Positions 1 to 9,284 of a stretch of 64,000 nucleotides of DNA are shown piece after piece. The stretch covers positions 186,001 through 250,000 of the forward strand of contig NZ_PJCF01000004.1 of NCBI RefSeq assembly GCF_002835935.1, read 5' to 3'. Below the pieces are notes generated by a model that made no database searches, was not told where the DNA came from, and worked only from the letters and a program-made list of their open reading frames with translations. The first letter of the stretch is position 1. Each line of letters begins with the position of its first letter. The DNA comes from Paraglaciecola sp. MB-3u-78 (GTDB taxonomy: Bacteria > Pseudomonadota > Gammaproteobacteria > Enterobacterales > Alteromonadaceae). The position numbers were made by a program, and so were the translations under genes.

Positions 1-1
1 T

Positions 2-262
2 GAACGTGGTCCTGCTACGGTGGCAAGTATTGCCAAACACAAGTCTGTGTACTTAATGGCTGTGGGTGGTGCTGCCTATTTAGTGTCTAAAGCGATTAAA
101 AAGGCGCGAGTAGTCGCTTTTGAAGATTTAGGCATGGAAGCTATCTACGAATTTGATGTAGTGGATATGCCAGTCACTGTTGCGGTAGATAGCACAGGCG
201 CTAATGCCCATGAAACAGGCCCCGCTATTTGGAAAATAAAAATAGCTGAAATGGAAAAGTAA
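2..262 (+). CDS. Fumarate hydratase class I (C-terminal end, partial)
   Basis: The reading frame is open from the left edge and stops at 262, so about 86 residues of the C-terminus are visible and the start lies outside the window. The residues match the beta domain of aerobic class I (4Fe-4S) fumarases of about 505 residues: an ERGPATVASIAKHK stretch, then VYLMAVGGAAYLV, then LGMEAIYEF and DMPVTVAVDS. The enzyme interconverts fumarate and malate in the TCA cycle in the cytoplasm. The iron-sulfur cysteines lie upstream and cannot be checked. A terminator follows within 50 bp, so this is the end of its transcript. Confidence 0.9.
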   Translation, partial: ERGPATVASIAKHKSVYLMAVGGAAYLVSKAIKKARVVAFEDLGMEAIYEFDVVDMPVTVAVDSTGANAHETGPAIWKIKIAEMEK

Positions 263-308
263 TCTTTTTCTAGTTAAAAATAAGTCGTTTTAGTTAGGCC
301 CTGAACAC

Positions 309-350
309 GGCGGTAAATTACAGTGTTGTGATTTACCGCCTTTGTTTTTG
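309..350 (+). terminator. Rho-independent terminator after the fumarase gene
   Basis: A 10-bp perfect stem GGCGGTAAAT/ATTTACCGCC (309-318 and 331-340) with a 12-nt loop is followed by TTTGTTTTT. It overlaps the alternative TTG start of rmuC at 342, which is one reason to prefer the ATG at 384. Confidence 0.8.
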
Positions 351-383
351 GTAAATATTACAACAAGAGTAAAACACATTTCT

Positions 384-1862
384 ATGAGTCAATTTAACGA
401 CCCTATTTTACTATCCATCTTTGCTGGTCTATTTTTATTTGGATGCTTGATTGGCGCTTTTATTATCAGTTTTAAAGTCACTAAAAGTGCGCAGCAAACG
501 ATTCAACAGAATAGTTTATTTGCAACTCAACAAGAAACACAACTAAGGGACCAACTTGCACAACAAGATTTGCTGATAAAAGCATCCATATCTGAGCAAA
601 AAACTGCTCAGCAACAGCAAATGCTTACGCAGAATAAATTGGGGCAATTGACGCAACGAGTAGAAAGGATTGCAGAGCTAGAAACAGAAAAAAACTACTG
701 GCAGCAACAACATCAACAAAGTAATAGACAGGCTAGTGAATTACGCACCCAATTAGAGTCGCAAGCGGCGCGCTTTGAACAAGAACAAATTGCTAGTCAG
801 GATAAATTGCAGTTGTTAGAAGCTGCCGAAAAACGTTTACAAGAACAATTCGAAAATATTGCCAATAAAATATTTGAACAGAAACAAGAAAAGTTTAGCC
901 AATCCAGTAAGGCTGGCTTGGCTTCTATTTTGACACCTTTAAAAGAGCAGATTGAAGGCTTTAAAAAACAAGTTACAGATCAATATGTTAAAGAAGGGCA
1001 GGAGCGAGCATCCCTTAAAACTGAAATTTTGGGTTTAAAAGAGCTTAACCAGCAAATTACTCACGATGCCGCTGCGTTAACCAAAGCTTTAAAAGGGGAT
1101 AACAAAGTCCAAGGTAACTGGGGCGAGGTGGTTTTAGAAAGAGTGTTAAAAGAATCGGGACTGCGGGAAGGTCACGAGTTTGATACCCAAGTTGCCCTAA
1201 AAAATGAACAAGGGAAAAGTTACCAGCCAGATGTGGTGGTACATTTGCCGAATGATAAAGATGTGGTGATTGACTCCAAAGTATCCCTTGCTGCCTACGA
1301 GCGTTATTTTAATGAGCATGATGATGAATTAGCGCGAGTTGTGCATTTAAAAGAACACGTCAACTCGTTGCGCAACCATATAAAAGAACTCGGTAAAAAA
1401 GACTATCATGACTTAAAAGGCATTCGTACCTTAGATTATGTGCTGATGTTTATCCCCATTGAATCGGCGTTTTTACTTGGAGCAGATCAAGCCCCTGAGT
1501 TAATGAAACTGGCTTTTGATAACAATATCATGCTGGTCAGCCCAACAAACTTGCTGGTGGCATTGCGTACTATCAACAATATTTGGCAATACGAATATCA
1601 GAATCAAAACGCACAAAAAATTGCCGATAATGCAGCTAAGTTATACGACAAGTTCCATGGATTTATGGTGGATATGGATAAAGTGGGTAAAGCCATTGAA
1701 TCAAGCCAGAAAAGTTTTGAAGGCGCTATGAATAAACTGTCTACAGGTAAAGGCAACCTTGTAAGACAGGTAGAACAGTTCCGTAAATTGGGTGTTCAGA
1801 GCAATAAAAATATGGATAAAAACTTACTAGATAGTGCCGAAGTTGAGGATGAGCAAGAATAG
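384..1862 (+). CDS. rmuC: DNA recombination protein RmuC
   Basis: RmuC-family protein (about 492 residues), associated in E. coli with limiting inversion and short-repeat rearrangements; a nuclease-like fold is proposed for the family. An N-terminal membrane segment (about residues 8-30) precedes a long Gln-rich coiled coil (to about residue 170). Then comes the conserved RmuC core with GNWGEVVLERVL, SYQPDVVVHLP and DVVIDSKVSL, followed by LDYVLMFIPIESAF. The frame extends upstream to a TTG at 342, but that lies inside the preceding terminator, so the ATG at 384 is preferred. It is a single-gene unit with no obvious partner. Family assignment is firm; its biochemical activity is not established from sequence. 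Confidence 0.92.
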   Translation: MSQFNDPILLSIFAGLFLFGCLIGAFIISFKVTKSAQQTIQQNSLFATQQETQLRDQLAQQDLLIKASISEQKTAQQQQMLTQNKLGQLTQRVERIAELETEKNYWQQQHQQSNRQASELRTQLESQAARFEQEQIASQDKLQLLEAAEKRLQEQFENIANKIFEQKQEKFSQSSKAGLASILTPLKEQIEGFKKQVTDQYVKEGQERASLKTEILGLKELNQQITHDAAALTKALKGDNKVQGNWGEVVLERVLKESGLREGHEFDTQVALKNEQGKSYQPDVVVHLPNDKDVVIDSKVSLAAYERYFNEHDDELARVVHLKEHVNSLRNHIKELGKKDYHDLKGIRTLDYVLMFIPIESAFLLGADQAPELMKLAFDNNIMLVSPTNLLVALRTINNIWQYEYQNQNAQKIADNAAKLYDKFHGFMVDMDKVGKAIESSQKSFEGAMNKLSTGKGNLVRQVEQFRKLGVQSNKNMDKNLLDSAEVEDEQE

Positions 1863-2243
1863 CAGCGAGCTTTATAGCGTTGAGTCTCAGAGAAAGATAA
1901 AAGATTATCGCTGTAAACCGCAGCGCTCTGTGGTTCAAAAATATCTTAGATTATTAGTATTTCAACTTTAAAAGCGTTTAATCACAGAGGAAGAGGAGCG
2001 CTTCGCTGCACAGAGGAATATTCTGTTCAATATTATAAGTGTTTGTGTATTAAGTTTATCTTCTCAGTGAGCTGTAACCGGAATGCTCTGTCGATTATAT
2101 TTCATTTATCTTTACGCAAAAAAACGGCCTCAAAAGAGGCCGTTTTCCTAGGGTAAGTCGCTTTCTGTTTAAAGAGAATGCTACTTACCTACCATGTTGA
2201 ACGTTTAGTTCGTTCGCGAACAATTCTTTACGAAACTCGAAAC
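1863..2243. other. Intergenic region, about 380 bp
   Basis: No coding frame is convincing here. The stretch holds a loose inverted repeat around CTCTGTGGTT (about 1925-1934) and AATCACAGAGG (about 1980-1990), then a strong bidirectional terminator (2121-2146). Only the terminator can be given a role. Confidence 0.5.
2121..2146. terminator. Bidirectional terminator between rmuC and the convergent secreted-protein gene
   Basis: Perfect 11-bp stem AAAACGGCCTC/GAGGCCGTTTT with a 4-nt AAAA loop, with A-runs on one side and T-runs on the other. It can serve rmuC from the left and the minus-strand gene ending at 2244 from the right. Confidence 0.85.
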
Positions 2244-2639
2244 TTAAATCCTGTTGTTCAGTTCAGCTACTATAGGTAATGCATCTAAACCATTTTCAGA
2301 AGCCCAAATTAATACTGTTTTTCCGTCCGACTCTGGTGAGCTTAAGTCACCTCTAGGCATTTTTTTAATCATCAAGGTACCTGTTTCCACCGAGTCATTA
2401 AGCATAGCTGTGCGAATAAGGCTGTTACCACCACAAGAAACCCCTGTGTAGTAATCTTTAAGCTTCATTCTAAAGTCAGACTGAACACGTTTCATTTTTT
2501 TACGTAATTCGCCTTTGTCATCAGCTTTAACGATAGTGCAGATGTTTTGTAATGCTTCGTTTATGTCAGCTTGTGCGTTGCCCGCAGTAAATAAAGAGAT
2601 AGAAGCGATTGCGATAGAAGTTTTAACTATTTTCAACAT
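2244..2639 (-). CDS. Small secreted protein, DUF3718-like
   Basis: A 131-residue protein with a clear Sec signal peptide (MLKIVKTSIAIASISLFTAGNAQA, cut likely after AQA at about residue 24). The mature part begins with a helix containing a Cys (NICTIVKADDKGELRKK), then VSCGGNSLIRTAM and a C-terminal KTVLIWASENG stretch. The two cysteines could form a disulfide in the periplasm. The layout resembles the DUF3718 family of small exported gammaproteobacterial proteins, but the match is from memory and moderate. The C-terminal part faintly recalls an ankyrin-type repeat. No function is known. It stands alone, with a bidirectional terminator downstream. Confidence 0.6.
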   Translation of the reverse strand: MLKIVKTSIAIASISLFTAGNAQADINEALQNICTIVKADDKGELRKKMKRVQSDFRMKLKDYYTGVSCGGNSLIRTAMLNDSVETGTLMIKKMPRGDLSSPESDGKTVLIWASENGLDALPIVAELNNRI

Positions 2640-2923
2640 GGTTAAGTTCCTCGGTGTTTTAGTTTATTTGCAGCCGTTGCTGCGTTTTGATGTAGCTATT
2701 AAAGACCATTTGAATTGATTCAAAAATCTGCAAGGTGATACTTAGGTATGAGGTGTGATAACTTTGTTAGATTCATTAAAAGAGTTTTTAAAATCTCGAT
2801 AATTTCAGATTTTAAAGCAATTGATTTACTAGATGGGCTAGTTAATCAATTGTCATATTCTAACCTGTTGTTTTTGGTCGCGTTGATTTTTAGAACGCGG
2901 TATGCCCTAAACGCAAATTCACA

Positions 2924-4720
2924 TTAACTCAACCAACTGTCACATAGTGCTTGATCAATGATCTCTAGGGCTATGGTGTCGCAGGGTGCAGCACTGACGT
3001 TGAAAGTCAGTTGTTTGAGTTTTTTATCCCGTAATACGCTTAGTTGGGCAGTTTGGCCGATAGTTAAACAGTTGACCTGTGTCACTAAGTTTTCTTTATT
3101 TATCTCCCATCTATCAATGGCTATCAACACATCACCTACTTGAATCCCGGACTCGTAAGCGGCAGTTTGCTCCGTCACTTGCATGATTTGTACGCCTATT
3201 TCTTGTGCTTTTATTTGTGCACCAAATTCGACTTTAATCGGGGTGGTTGTTTTTACACCTCCCTTGTCATCAAGGTTTTCTCTTGGTGAAAAATGGCATT
3301 GTACGCCAAATTTCTCTAACAACTCGTTGAACGGTAACTCTTCAGTGGAATATAATGCAGATTGGAAAAAATTATTTAAGTCTATATTCAGCTGTGTTTT
3401 GAGAATATTTTGGACAACGTCTACTGGCGTTGGGATGGCGAGCTTTCCGTGTTGGCTCCACAAATGCCGCATCACATCGTCTAAACTAAAATTTCCGTCA
3501 CTTTTGTTTTTTATCAGTAAGTCCAAACACATAGCCAAAACAGCGCCTTTGTTATAATAACTGACGATATTATTCACGGCACTTTCATCTTGTTTATAAA
3601 ACTTGGTCCAAGCATCAAAACTAGACTCGGTAATGGTTTGTTTAAAGCGCCCTTTATTACGTAGTAACCGAGTGAGGTTTTGGGCGACTACTTTTAGATA
3701 TTCAGTTTGGGTACTAAGACCACATCTAAAAAGACTAAAATCGTCGTAGTAGCTAGTAAAACCCTCATAAATCCATAATTGTTCTGTGTATCGCTCTGTG
3801 TCTAATGCTGCACCAAACAACTCTTGAGGTTTGATCCTCTTTACATGCCAAGTATGAAAAAACTCATGGCTACACAAACTTAGAAATACTCGATAGCCAT
3901 CTGTCATTTGTGCTGCATCAGATAAGCTGGGCAGATCATTCCTACTGTACATTAACGCGGTGGAGCTGATATGTTCTAGTCCACCAAAAGCATTATCTGT
4001 TAGCAGCGTGATAAATTGATAACGCTTAATCGGCGGTGTATCGGCAAAGAATGCAATATGGTGCTGACATACCTTGGTTAAATCTGTTGTTATGCGTTTC
4101 ACATCTGCTTGATGTCCTCCTGCGAGTATTAGTTCAAACTCCACACCAGCGGCAGAAAATGGCAAAATATCAAATTCACCCATTAGTACTGGATGATCAA
4201 TCAACTCTTCGTAGTGAGCTGCCCAATATTCCCCAAATGCATGTGTATCTTGCATTTCAGTTGGCATAGTTGTGGCAACCTTCCAGTGGGATAATTCTGG
4301 TTGTAAAGGTTTTTGCAACGTTAACCCGCAAGGTTGATCTGTTTGCCCAACAACCGCCAAAAACATATTGGTGCCATTTAAAAACGCTATTTCATCATTG
4401 ATATAGGCGCTTCTAACTGATAGGTCGAAAGCATAAATTTGGTACTTAATGGTCAGTGTTGTGTTAACTGCTTGTACTTGCCAGGTCTGTTTGTCGAGCT
4501 TTTGGATGTTTATATCTGTTCCCGTATCATCCTGAGCACTAATTTTGACAATGTTTTTGGCAAAATCACGGATCATATAACTACCTGGTATCCAGGCTGG
4601 CAAGGTCAGGACCTGCCCATTTCTAGCAGGATTTTCAATGCGTAAGCTGACATCAAATGTATGTCCCGCGATAGATGAAACGTTAATATGGTAATGAATG
4701 GGTGAGGGATGGGTATGCAT
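2924..4720 (-). CDS. M61 family metallopeptidase with PDZ domain (glycyl-aminopeptidase-like)
   Basis: A 598-residue protein of the M61 family. The N-terminal beta domain of the family (about 1-170, with LPAWIPGSYMIRDF) is followed by the peptidase core. The zinc motif HEFFHTWHVKRI supplies two histidine ligands and the catalytic Glu, and the downstream YEGFTSYY supplies the third ligand Glu. A PDZ domain occupies about residues 490-580 (YESGIQVGDVLIAID). No signal peptide is evident, so it is probably cytoplasmic. The family cleaves N-terminal Gly/Ala-type residues. It is a single gene, and its start lies just downstream of AGAGAA. The preceding region to 2640 holds no gene. Confidence 0.9.
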   Translation of the reverse strand: MHTHPSPIHYHINVSSIAGHTFDVSLRIENPARNGQVLTLPAWIPGSYMIRDFAKNIVKISAQDDTGTDINIQKLDKQTWQVQAVNTTLTIKYQIYAFDLSVRSAYINDEIAFLNGTNMFLAVVGQTDQPCGLTLQKPLQPELSHWKVATTMPTEMQDTHAFGEYWAAHYEELIDHPVLMGEFDILPFSAAGVEFELILAGGHQADVKRITTDLTKVCQHHIAFFADTPPIKRYQFITLLTDNAFGGLEHISSTALMYSRNDLPSLSDAAQMTDGYRVFLSLCSHEFFHTWHVKRIKPQELFGAALDTERYTEQLWIYEGFTSYYDDFSLFRCGLSTQTEYLKVVAQNLTRLLRNKGRFKQTITESSFDAWTKFYKQDESAVNNIVSYYNKGAVLAMCLDLLIKNKSDGNFSLDDVMRHLWSQHGKLAIPTPVDVVQNILKTQLNIDLNNFFQSALYSTEELPFNELLEKFGVQCHFSPRENLDDKGGVKTTTPIKVEFGAQIKAQEIGVQIMQVTEQTAAYESGIQVGDVLIAIDRWEINKENLVTQVNCLTIGQTAQLSVLRDKKLKQLTFNVSAAPCDTIALEIIDQALCDSWLS

Positions 4721-4874
4721 AATGTTTCTCTGTTTGATGGAAATGTAACGATTTTAATGCTCTGTTCTTGTAAATACCGTAATATGTTGTTGTTTCTATG
4801 AACTTTATTTAATATTAACTTAGAAGGTGTAAAGCCAATGATAACAACAAAGGTCTTCAAGGATTATTAATTAA

Positions 4875-5561
4875 ATGGCAATCTTGCAGGAAAAAGTTGG
4901 ACTGACGAATGAAGATTTAAGAAAGCTCCGATCTATGCGGCCCGGCAGACCTATTGATTTACAATTGTCTACGACCACTACGACCAAAAGGGTGAGAACC
5001 GAGTTCGTAGGTATGGATGGTACCCGTTGTATGATTTTCAGATTCCCAGATGAAGGTAAGTGGGGATCACTGGGTGATGGGATTTTTAAAGACAAAACGA
5101 TGATCGCTAGATATATCCTTGAGGACGATACCGGTGAAATCATTGCCTTCAAAGTTAAAGTCATATTAGTTACCACTAAACCCAGTCATTTGATTTTTAC
5201 TAGTTTTCCGCTGATTATTCAAAGTCATGATTTACGTGCCGAGCCCAGATCAAAAACTCGGATTGCTACCAGTATGTTTGATGCACAAAGTGATTTAGCG
5301 ATATGCAACTCTATGGTATTGGATATATCAGTAAATGGTTGTCGAATGAGTATTGATAAAGGTGGCAGCAACACTAAGCCAAAGATTAAACAAGTTGTGA
5401 AAATGTATTTCGCGGGATCCAAAGACAAGGAAATATTCCTGATTGGCACTATTATGAACAGTAACTCCGATGAAGTTAGTCTATATTACGGCGTCAAGTT
5501 TGAAACACCTAAATCAGAAGTTAAGCAGTTATTGCAAGATCTAATGTTGGTGACTGGTTAA
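4875..5561 (+). CDS. PilZ domain protein, YcgR-like
   Basis: A 228-residue protein with a YcgR-like N-terminal half and a C-terminal PilZ domain. The c-di-GMP-binding signatures are visible: RxxxR within LRAEPRSKTRI (about residue 122) and the (D/N)xSxxG motif as DISVNGCRM (about residue 151). Such proteins bind cyclic di-GMP and adjust motility or surface behaviour; the exact partner here is unknown. ATG 4875 is the first plausible start. It is monocistronic by spacing. Two other c-di-GMP-related proteins (at 27 and 56 kb) lie in the same window. Confidence 0.82.
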   Translation: MAILQEKVGLTNEDLRKLRSMRPGRPIDLQLSTTTTTKRVRTEFVGMDGTRCMIFRFPDEGKWGSLGDGIFKDKTMIARYILEDDTGEIIAFKVKVILVTTKPSHLIFTSFPLIIQSHDLRAEPRSKTRIATSMFDAQSDLAICNSMVLDISVNGCRMSIDKGGSNTKPKIKQVVKMYFAGSKDKEIFLIGTIMNSNSDEVSLYYGVKFETPKSEVKQLLQDLMLVTG

Positions 5562-5654
5562 ATTGTAAATATAATCGTTAACTTGACAGGTTTTAATTGA
5601 TGCAAGTCAATTGAGTTGTTAAATTAGCGTTAATAATATGTCAGCGAGATTTAC

Positions 5655-6116
5655 ATGCGTCAAATAGAATTTCTGTTAAATGAGTATGGCGAAAGTCATA
5701 AAAACAAAACCAATATTCTTATCCATGCAATAGCAGTACCGGCAATATATTTTGTCACGCTAGCGCTTGTATGGTCTATTCCCACTCCTGCTTTTCTGGA
5801 TTATTTTGCTATCACCTGGGCGCATATTCTGGTTATCCCCACTTTATATTATTACTTTCGTTTGTCTGGGCCAATAGGCGCGGCTATGACGCTGTTATCC
5901 GTATTGTCTTTATATGGAATTGTTCTGCTGGAGTCCCTAGGTATTTCTGTTTGGCAGTTCAGTCTCACTTTGTTTGTAGTGATGTGGATTTTGCAATTTA
6001 TTGGACACAATATTGAAGGTAAAAAACCTAGTTTTCTAAAGGATTTACAATTTTTATTGGTGGGACCTGCTTGGTGGTGGGTGCATTGGTTAAAACGTTT
6101 AAACATCAATTATTAA
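5655..6116 (+). CDS. DUF962 / Mpo1-like membrane protein
   Basis: A 153-residue protein of the DUF962 (Mpo1-like) family. It opens with the typical NEYGESHKNKTNILIHA and closes with FIGHNIEGKKPSFLKDL followed by VGPAWWWVH. About four hydrophobic segments lie between. Conserved His residues (SHKN, LIHA, GHNIEG) match the iron-binding positions known in yeast Mpo1, a dioxygenase acting on 2-hydroxy fatty acids; activity of bacterial members is not established. It is a single gene, followed by a terminator at 6167. Confidence 0.85.
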   Translation: MRQIEFLLNEYGESHKNKTNILIHAIAVPAIYFVTLALVWSIPTPAFLDYFAITWAHILVIPTLYYYFRLSGPIGAAMTLLSVLSLYGIVLLESLGISVWQFSLTLFVVMWILQFIGHNIEGKKPSFLKDLQFLLVGPAWWWVHWLKRLNINY

Positions 6117-6166
6117 CCACACTGATTAATTCTACAATCAGGTGCGATCAAACACCGCTAATCTAA

Positions 6167-6199
6167 GACCAAGTGAACGTTTTCTTGGTCTGTTTTTTG
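6167..6199 (+). terminator. Terminator after the DUF962 gene
   Basis: Stem GACCAAG/CTTGGTC (6167-6173 and 6184-6190) with a 10-nt loop, followed by TGTTTTTT. It separates the DUF962 gene from the two-component pair starting at 6235. Confidence 0.75.
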
Positions 6200-6234
6200 T
6201 ATAATTACTTTCTGTCTATTATTCAGGAATACAT

Positions 6235-7338
6235 GTGCCTAAGTGGGAAAAACTAGTCGATAGTCGAGAACGCTTGTTTTGGACCTTGCATACAGCAGGT
6301 TGGTGTGGTTTTGCTATCATTTATTATATCGGCTCATTTCTACAAGACATGCGCAGTATATGGCTATTTGTCATAGTACTTAATGCCTATGCAGGATGGT
6401 TACTGACGATCCCACTTCGATATATATATCGCAAGGCATTAACTTTAACACCTCTCAAAATGCTCATTCTGGTGGGGGCCAGTTTGTATTTTACTGCGTT
6501 GATTTGGACTTTAGTTAAAAATGTCAATAACTGGGAAATCTATAAAAAAGGCTACCGGCCAGAAGAATGGTATTGGTATTTTAAAGACACCATCAATTCT
6601 TTAATCATGATTGGATGTTGGACTGGCGCTTATTTTGGCGTCAAAAACTATCAGATGTTACTCAGAGAAAAACAAAATGTGCTGAAAGCGTCTTCTATGG
6701 CCCATCAAGCACACATTAAAATGCTTAGATATCAGTTAAACCCACACTTTCTTTTTAATACCCTGAATGCTATTTCAACACTTATTCTTATGAAAGAGAA
6801 CAAAACAGCTGAAGCTATGGTCAGTCGTTTAAGTGACTTTTTACGTTACTCACTTGATAAAGATCCCATTCGCCGTGTCCCGCTTATTCAAGAAATTCAA
6901 GCACTAGAACTGTATTTGGAAATTGAAGAGGTGAGATTTGAAGATCGCCTATCGGTAGTTTGGGACATAGAAGAAAAGACTAAAAGTGCCCTGGTGCCAA
7001 GTTTGATTTTACAGCCTATTATAGAAAACTCCATAAAGTTCGCTATTTCCAAACTAGAAAGCGGTGGATGTATCAGCATTACAGCTAAAACTTTTGGTCG
7101 TGTTTTGATGCTAAACGTAAGTGATAATGGTCCTGGTGCTGAGATTAAAAACGGGCAATTACCTGTCAGCAAAAATGGAGGGGTAGGGTTACATAATATT
7201 CAGGAACGATTAGAAGCTTTATATCTCAATAAACATTCTTTTGTGATATCCCATAATTATCCAACGGGTATAAAAGTGAACATCCGTATTCCATACGAAA
7301 TAAGCGAGAACTCAAGTGACAAAAAAATTGAAAATTAG
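6235..7338 (+). CDS. LytS/YehU-type membrane sensor histidine kinase
   Basis: A 367-residue histidine kinase. Four hydrophobic segments fill about residues 15-140. They are followed by a His_kinase (PF06580-type) domain with the phospho-accepting His in YQLNPHFLFNTLNAIS (about residue 177). The HATPase domain shows the N box in QPIIENSIKFAI and the G boxes in VSDNGPGA and GGVGLHNIQERL. The start is GTG at 6235 with AGGA seven bases upstream. The last 23 bases overlap the LytTR regulator, so the two are translationally coupled. No periplasmic sensing domain is present, so the signal is probably read in or near the membrane. The target genes are unknown. Confidence 0.9.
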   Translation: MPKWEKLVDSRERLFWTLHTAGWCGFAIIYYIGSFLQDMRSIWLFVIVLNAYAGWLLTIPLRYIYRKALTLTPLKMLILVGASLYFTALIWTLVKNVNNWEIYKKGYRPEEWYWYFKDTINSLIMIGCWTGAYFGVKNYQMLLREKQNVLKASSMAHQAHIKMLRYQLNPHFLFNTLNAISTLILMKENKTAEAMVSRLSDFLRYSLDKDPIRRVPLIQEIQALELYLEIEEVRFEDRLSVVWDIEEKTKSALVPSLILQPIIENSIKFAISKLESGGCISITAKTFGRVLMLNVSDNGPGAEIKNGQLPVSKNGGVGLHNIQERLEALYLNKHSFVISHNYPTGIKVNIRIPYEISENSSDKKIEN

Positions 7339-8146
7339 CACTGTCATAGTTGACGACGAGCCACTCGCCCGTAAAGGATTGTCCTTACGATTGGCTGAGT
7401 TTGACAATATTGACATAGTGGGTGAGTGTAAAAATGGTTTAGAGGCTGTAACACTTATTCCCCAAGTGCGTCCTGACTTGGTTTTTTTAGATATTCAAAT
7501 GCCCGGGCTGAATGGTTTTCAAGTTATCAATAAACTACAAGAACTAAAACAACCCATCCCTTTAATTGTATTTGTGACTGCTTTTGACTCCTATGCCATC
7601 AAAGCTTTTGACGTACATGCTTTAGATTATGTCCTAAAACCAGTGGATGAAAGGCGTCTCAGAGACGCTGTTGATAAAGTTCAATTGACACTAGAGCGTA
7701 AACAACAGGATGGTAATAATCAAAAACTGACCAGATTAGTGGCTGATTTTACCGGTGACGATTGTGAAGATATTTTACGAAAATTAGCCAGCGGTGAAAC
7801 CATTACTGCTAACCCTTATCCTGACATTTTAGCAATAAAAGATGGTTCCGAAGTGACCCGTGTGGCAGTCAATGATATTCAATGGATTGATGCCGCTGGT
7901 GATTATATGTGTGTGCACGCAACGGATCAGACCCATATTATGCGCCGAACTATGAAAGAGCTAGAAAAGGATCTTGATCCCAAAAAATTCGTTCGTGCCC
8001 ATCGTTCGGCTATGGTTAACATTATGTTTGTGCAAAAAATGGTCAGTCATATTAGTGGCGAATACCACTTAATATTAAATAATGGCACTGAACTCAAAGT
8101 CAGTCGTAGTCATCGAGATCGTGTTAAAGAGATGATTAAATTATAA
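7316..8146 (+). CDS. LytTR family response regulator
   Basis: A 276-residue DNA-binding response regulator, partner of the kinase it overlaps by 23 bp. The receiver domain has the acidic pair in VDDEPLARKG, the phospho-acceptor Asp in LVFLDIQMPG and the conserved Lys in DYVLKPVDE. A linker (about 125-160) leads to a C-terminal LytTR domain with VNDIQWIDAAGDYM, KFVRAHRSAMVN and LKVSRSHRD. The start is GTG 7316; a TTG at 7328 is an alternative. The gene ends 6 bp inside the convergent pfkA, leaving no room for a terminator between them. Confidence 0.92.
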   Translation: MTKKLKISTVIVDDEPLARKGLSLRLAEFDNIDIVGECKNGLEAVTLIPQVRPDLVFLDIQMPGLNGFQVINKLQELKQPIPLIVFVTAFDSYAIKAFDVHALDYVLKPVDERRLRDAVDKVQLTLERKQQDGNNQKLTRLVADFTGDDCEDILRKLASGETITANPYPDILAIKDGSEVTRVAVNDIQWIDAAGDYMCVHATDQTHIMRRTMKELEKDLDPKKFVRAHRSAMVNIMFVQKMVSHISGEYHLILNNGTELKVSRSHRDRVKEMIKL

Positions 8147-9130
8147 TAAACAAAACAATTGTTGTTGGATCTTCAACAAATATTCATCTAGAGGCTTTTT
8201 TTGTTGCCAACTTATTTCAAGAGGCAGCGTGACTAATTGATTATTGTGTTCACCCACCATGACATCGTTTTGACCTGCCAAGGCTTGCTCAATCCCGTAA
8301 GCGCCCAACTTAGTCGCTAAAATCCTGTCTTGGCTAACGGGTGAACCCCCTCTTTGTACGTGTCCTAAGATAACGGGGCGACATTCAATTTGAGTCTTAT
8401 CAGTGATCATTTTCGCCAGCGTGATAACCCCACCGGGTAATAGGTTTTCACTCGTCACAACTATGTAACTGCTAATACCTCGTTGTCTATACACTGCATG
8501 CAGATGCTCAATAATGTTATCCACTTCTAAATCAATATCATTGCAAGCTTCTGGGACTATCACTCTATCTGCAGCAGATGCTACTGCGGCATTCAAGGCA
8601 ATAAATCCTGCATGTCTGCCCATCACTTCAATTAAAAATATACGCTCAAAAGCATCTGCGGTATCTCGCACTTTATCTATGGAATCGAGTGCGGTTTCTA
8701 TTGCAGTATAATATCCAATAGTGGCATCTGTACCGCTTATGTCATTGTCTATGGTGCCAGGTAAGCCAATAACTTGCCCTTTGTAGTATTTACATAAATG
8801 ATGAGCACCACGAAAAGAACCGTTACCGCCAATCACTAACAATGCATCTACATTTAAAGCCTGTAGGTTATTGGCTGCGGCTCGACCACTTTCCTCAGTA
8901 TGAAAATCCTCACAGCGACCACTTTTTAATATAGTGCCGCCTCGCTGAATGATATTAGTCACATTGGCAGGGGCGAGTAGTTTAAACTCTTGGTCTATTA
9001 GGCCGTTATAACCATGTTTATAACCGATCACTTCAAGTTCATAATGTTCGGCTGTGAGTACAACTGAACGAATACAAGCATTCATACCAGGGGCATCACC
9101 ACCAGATGTTAAAACAGCGATTTTTTTCAT
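8141..9130 (-). CDS. pfkA: ATP-dependent 6-phosphofructokinase
   Basis: A 329-residue group I phosphofructokinase (fructose 6-phosphate plus ATP to fructose 1,6-bisphosphate), committing step of glycolysis. Visible landmarks are VLTSGGDAPGMNA at the N-terminus, the catalytic GTIDNDI (Asp128), MGRHAGFIAL and LGHVQRGGSPV. One oddity: the nucleotide/Mg loop reads GGNGS, so the position equivalent to E. coli Asp103 is Asn, while the following Gly104 that marks ATP rather than PPi use is kept. Length is normal (E. coli 320). It converges on, and overlaps by 6 bp, the LytTR gene. It appears to be a single-gene unit. Confidence 0.92.
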   Translation of the reverse strand: MKKIAVLTSGGDAPGMNACIRSVVLTAEHYELEVIGYKHGYNGLIDQEFKLLAPANVTNIIQRGGTILKSGRCEDFHTEESGRAAANNLQALNVDALLVIGGNGSFRGAHHLCKYYKGQVIGLPGTIDNDISGTDATIGYYTAIETALDSIDKVRDTADAFERIFLIEVMGRHAGFIALNAAVASAADRVIVPEACNDIDLEVDNIIEHLHAVYRQRGISSYIVVTSENLLPGGVITLAKMITDKTQIECRPVILGHVQRGGSPVSQDRILATKLGAYGIEQALAGQNDVMVGEHNNQLVTLPLEISWQQKKPLDEYLLKIQQQLFCLL

Positions 9131-9284
9131 AACTTTCTCTTCTATGTGAACTGTATAAATAGCTTTACCCTAGGGTAGAATGCAAAGTCGCTGTAAACAA
9201 GAATTTTTGTATAAAAATTAGCCAGTTAGTCACACCTGAGACTGATGTTGAAAGTAAGTGAGTGAAAACTTATTTAGGGAAGTG

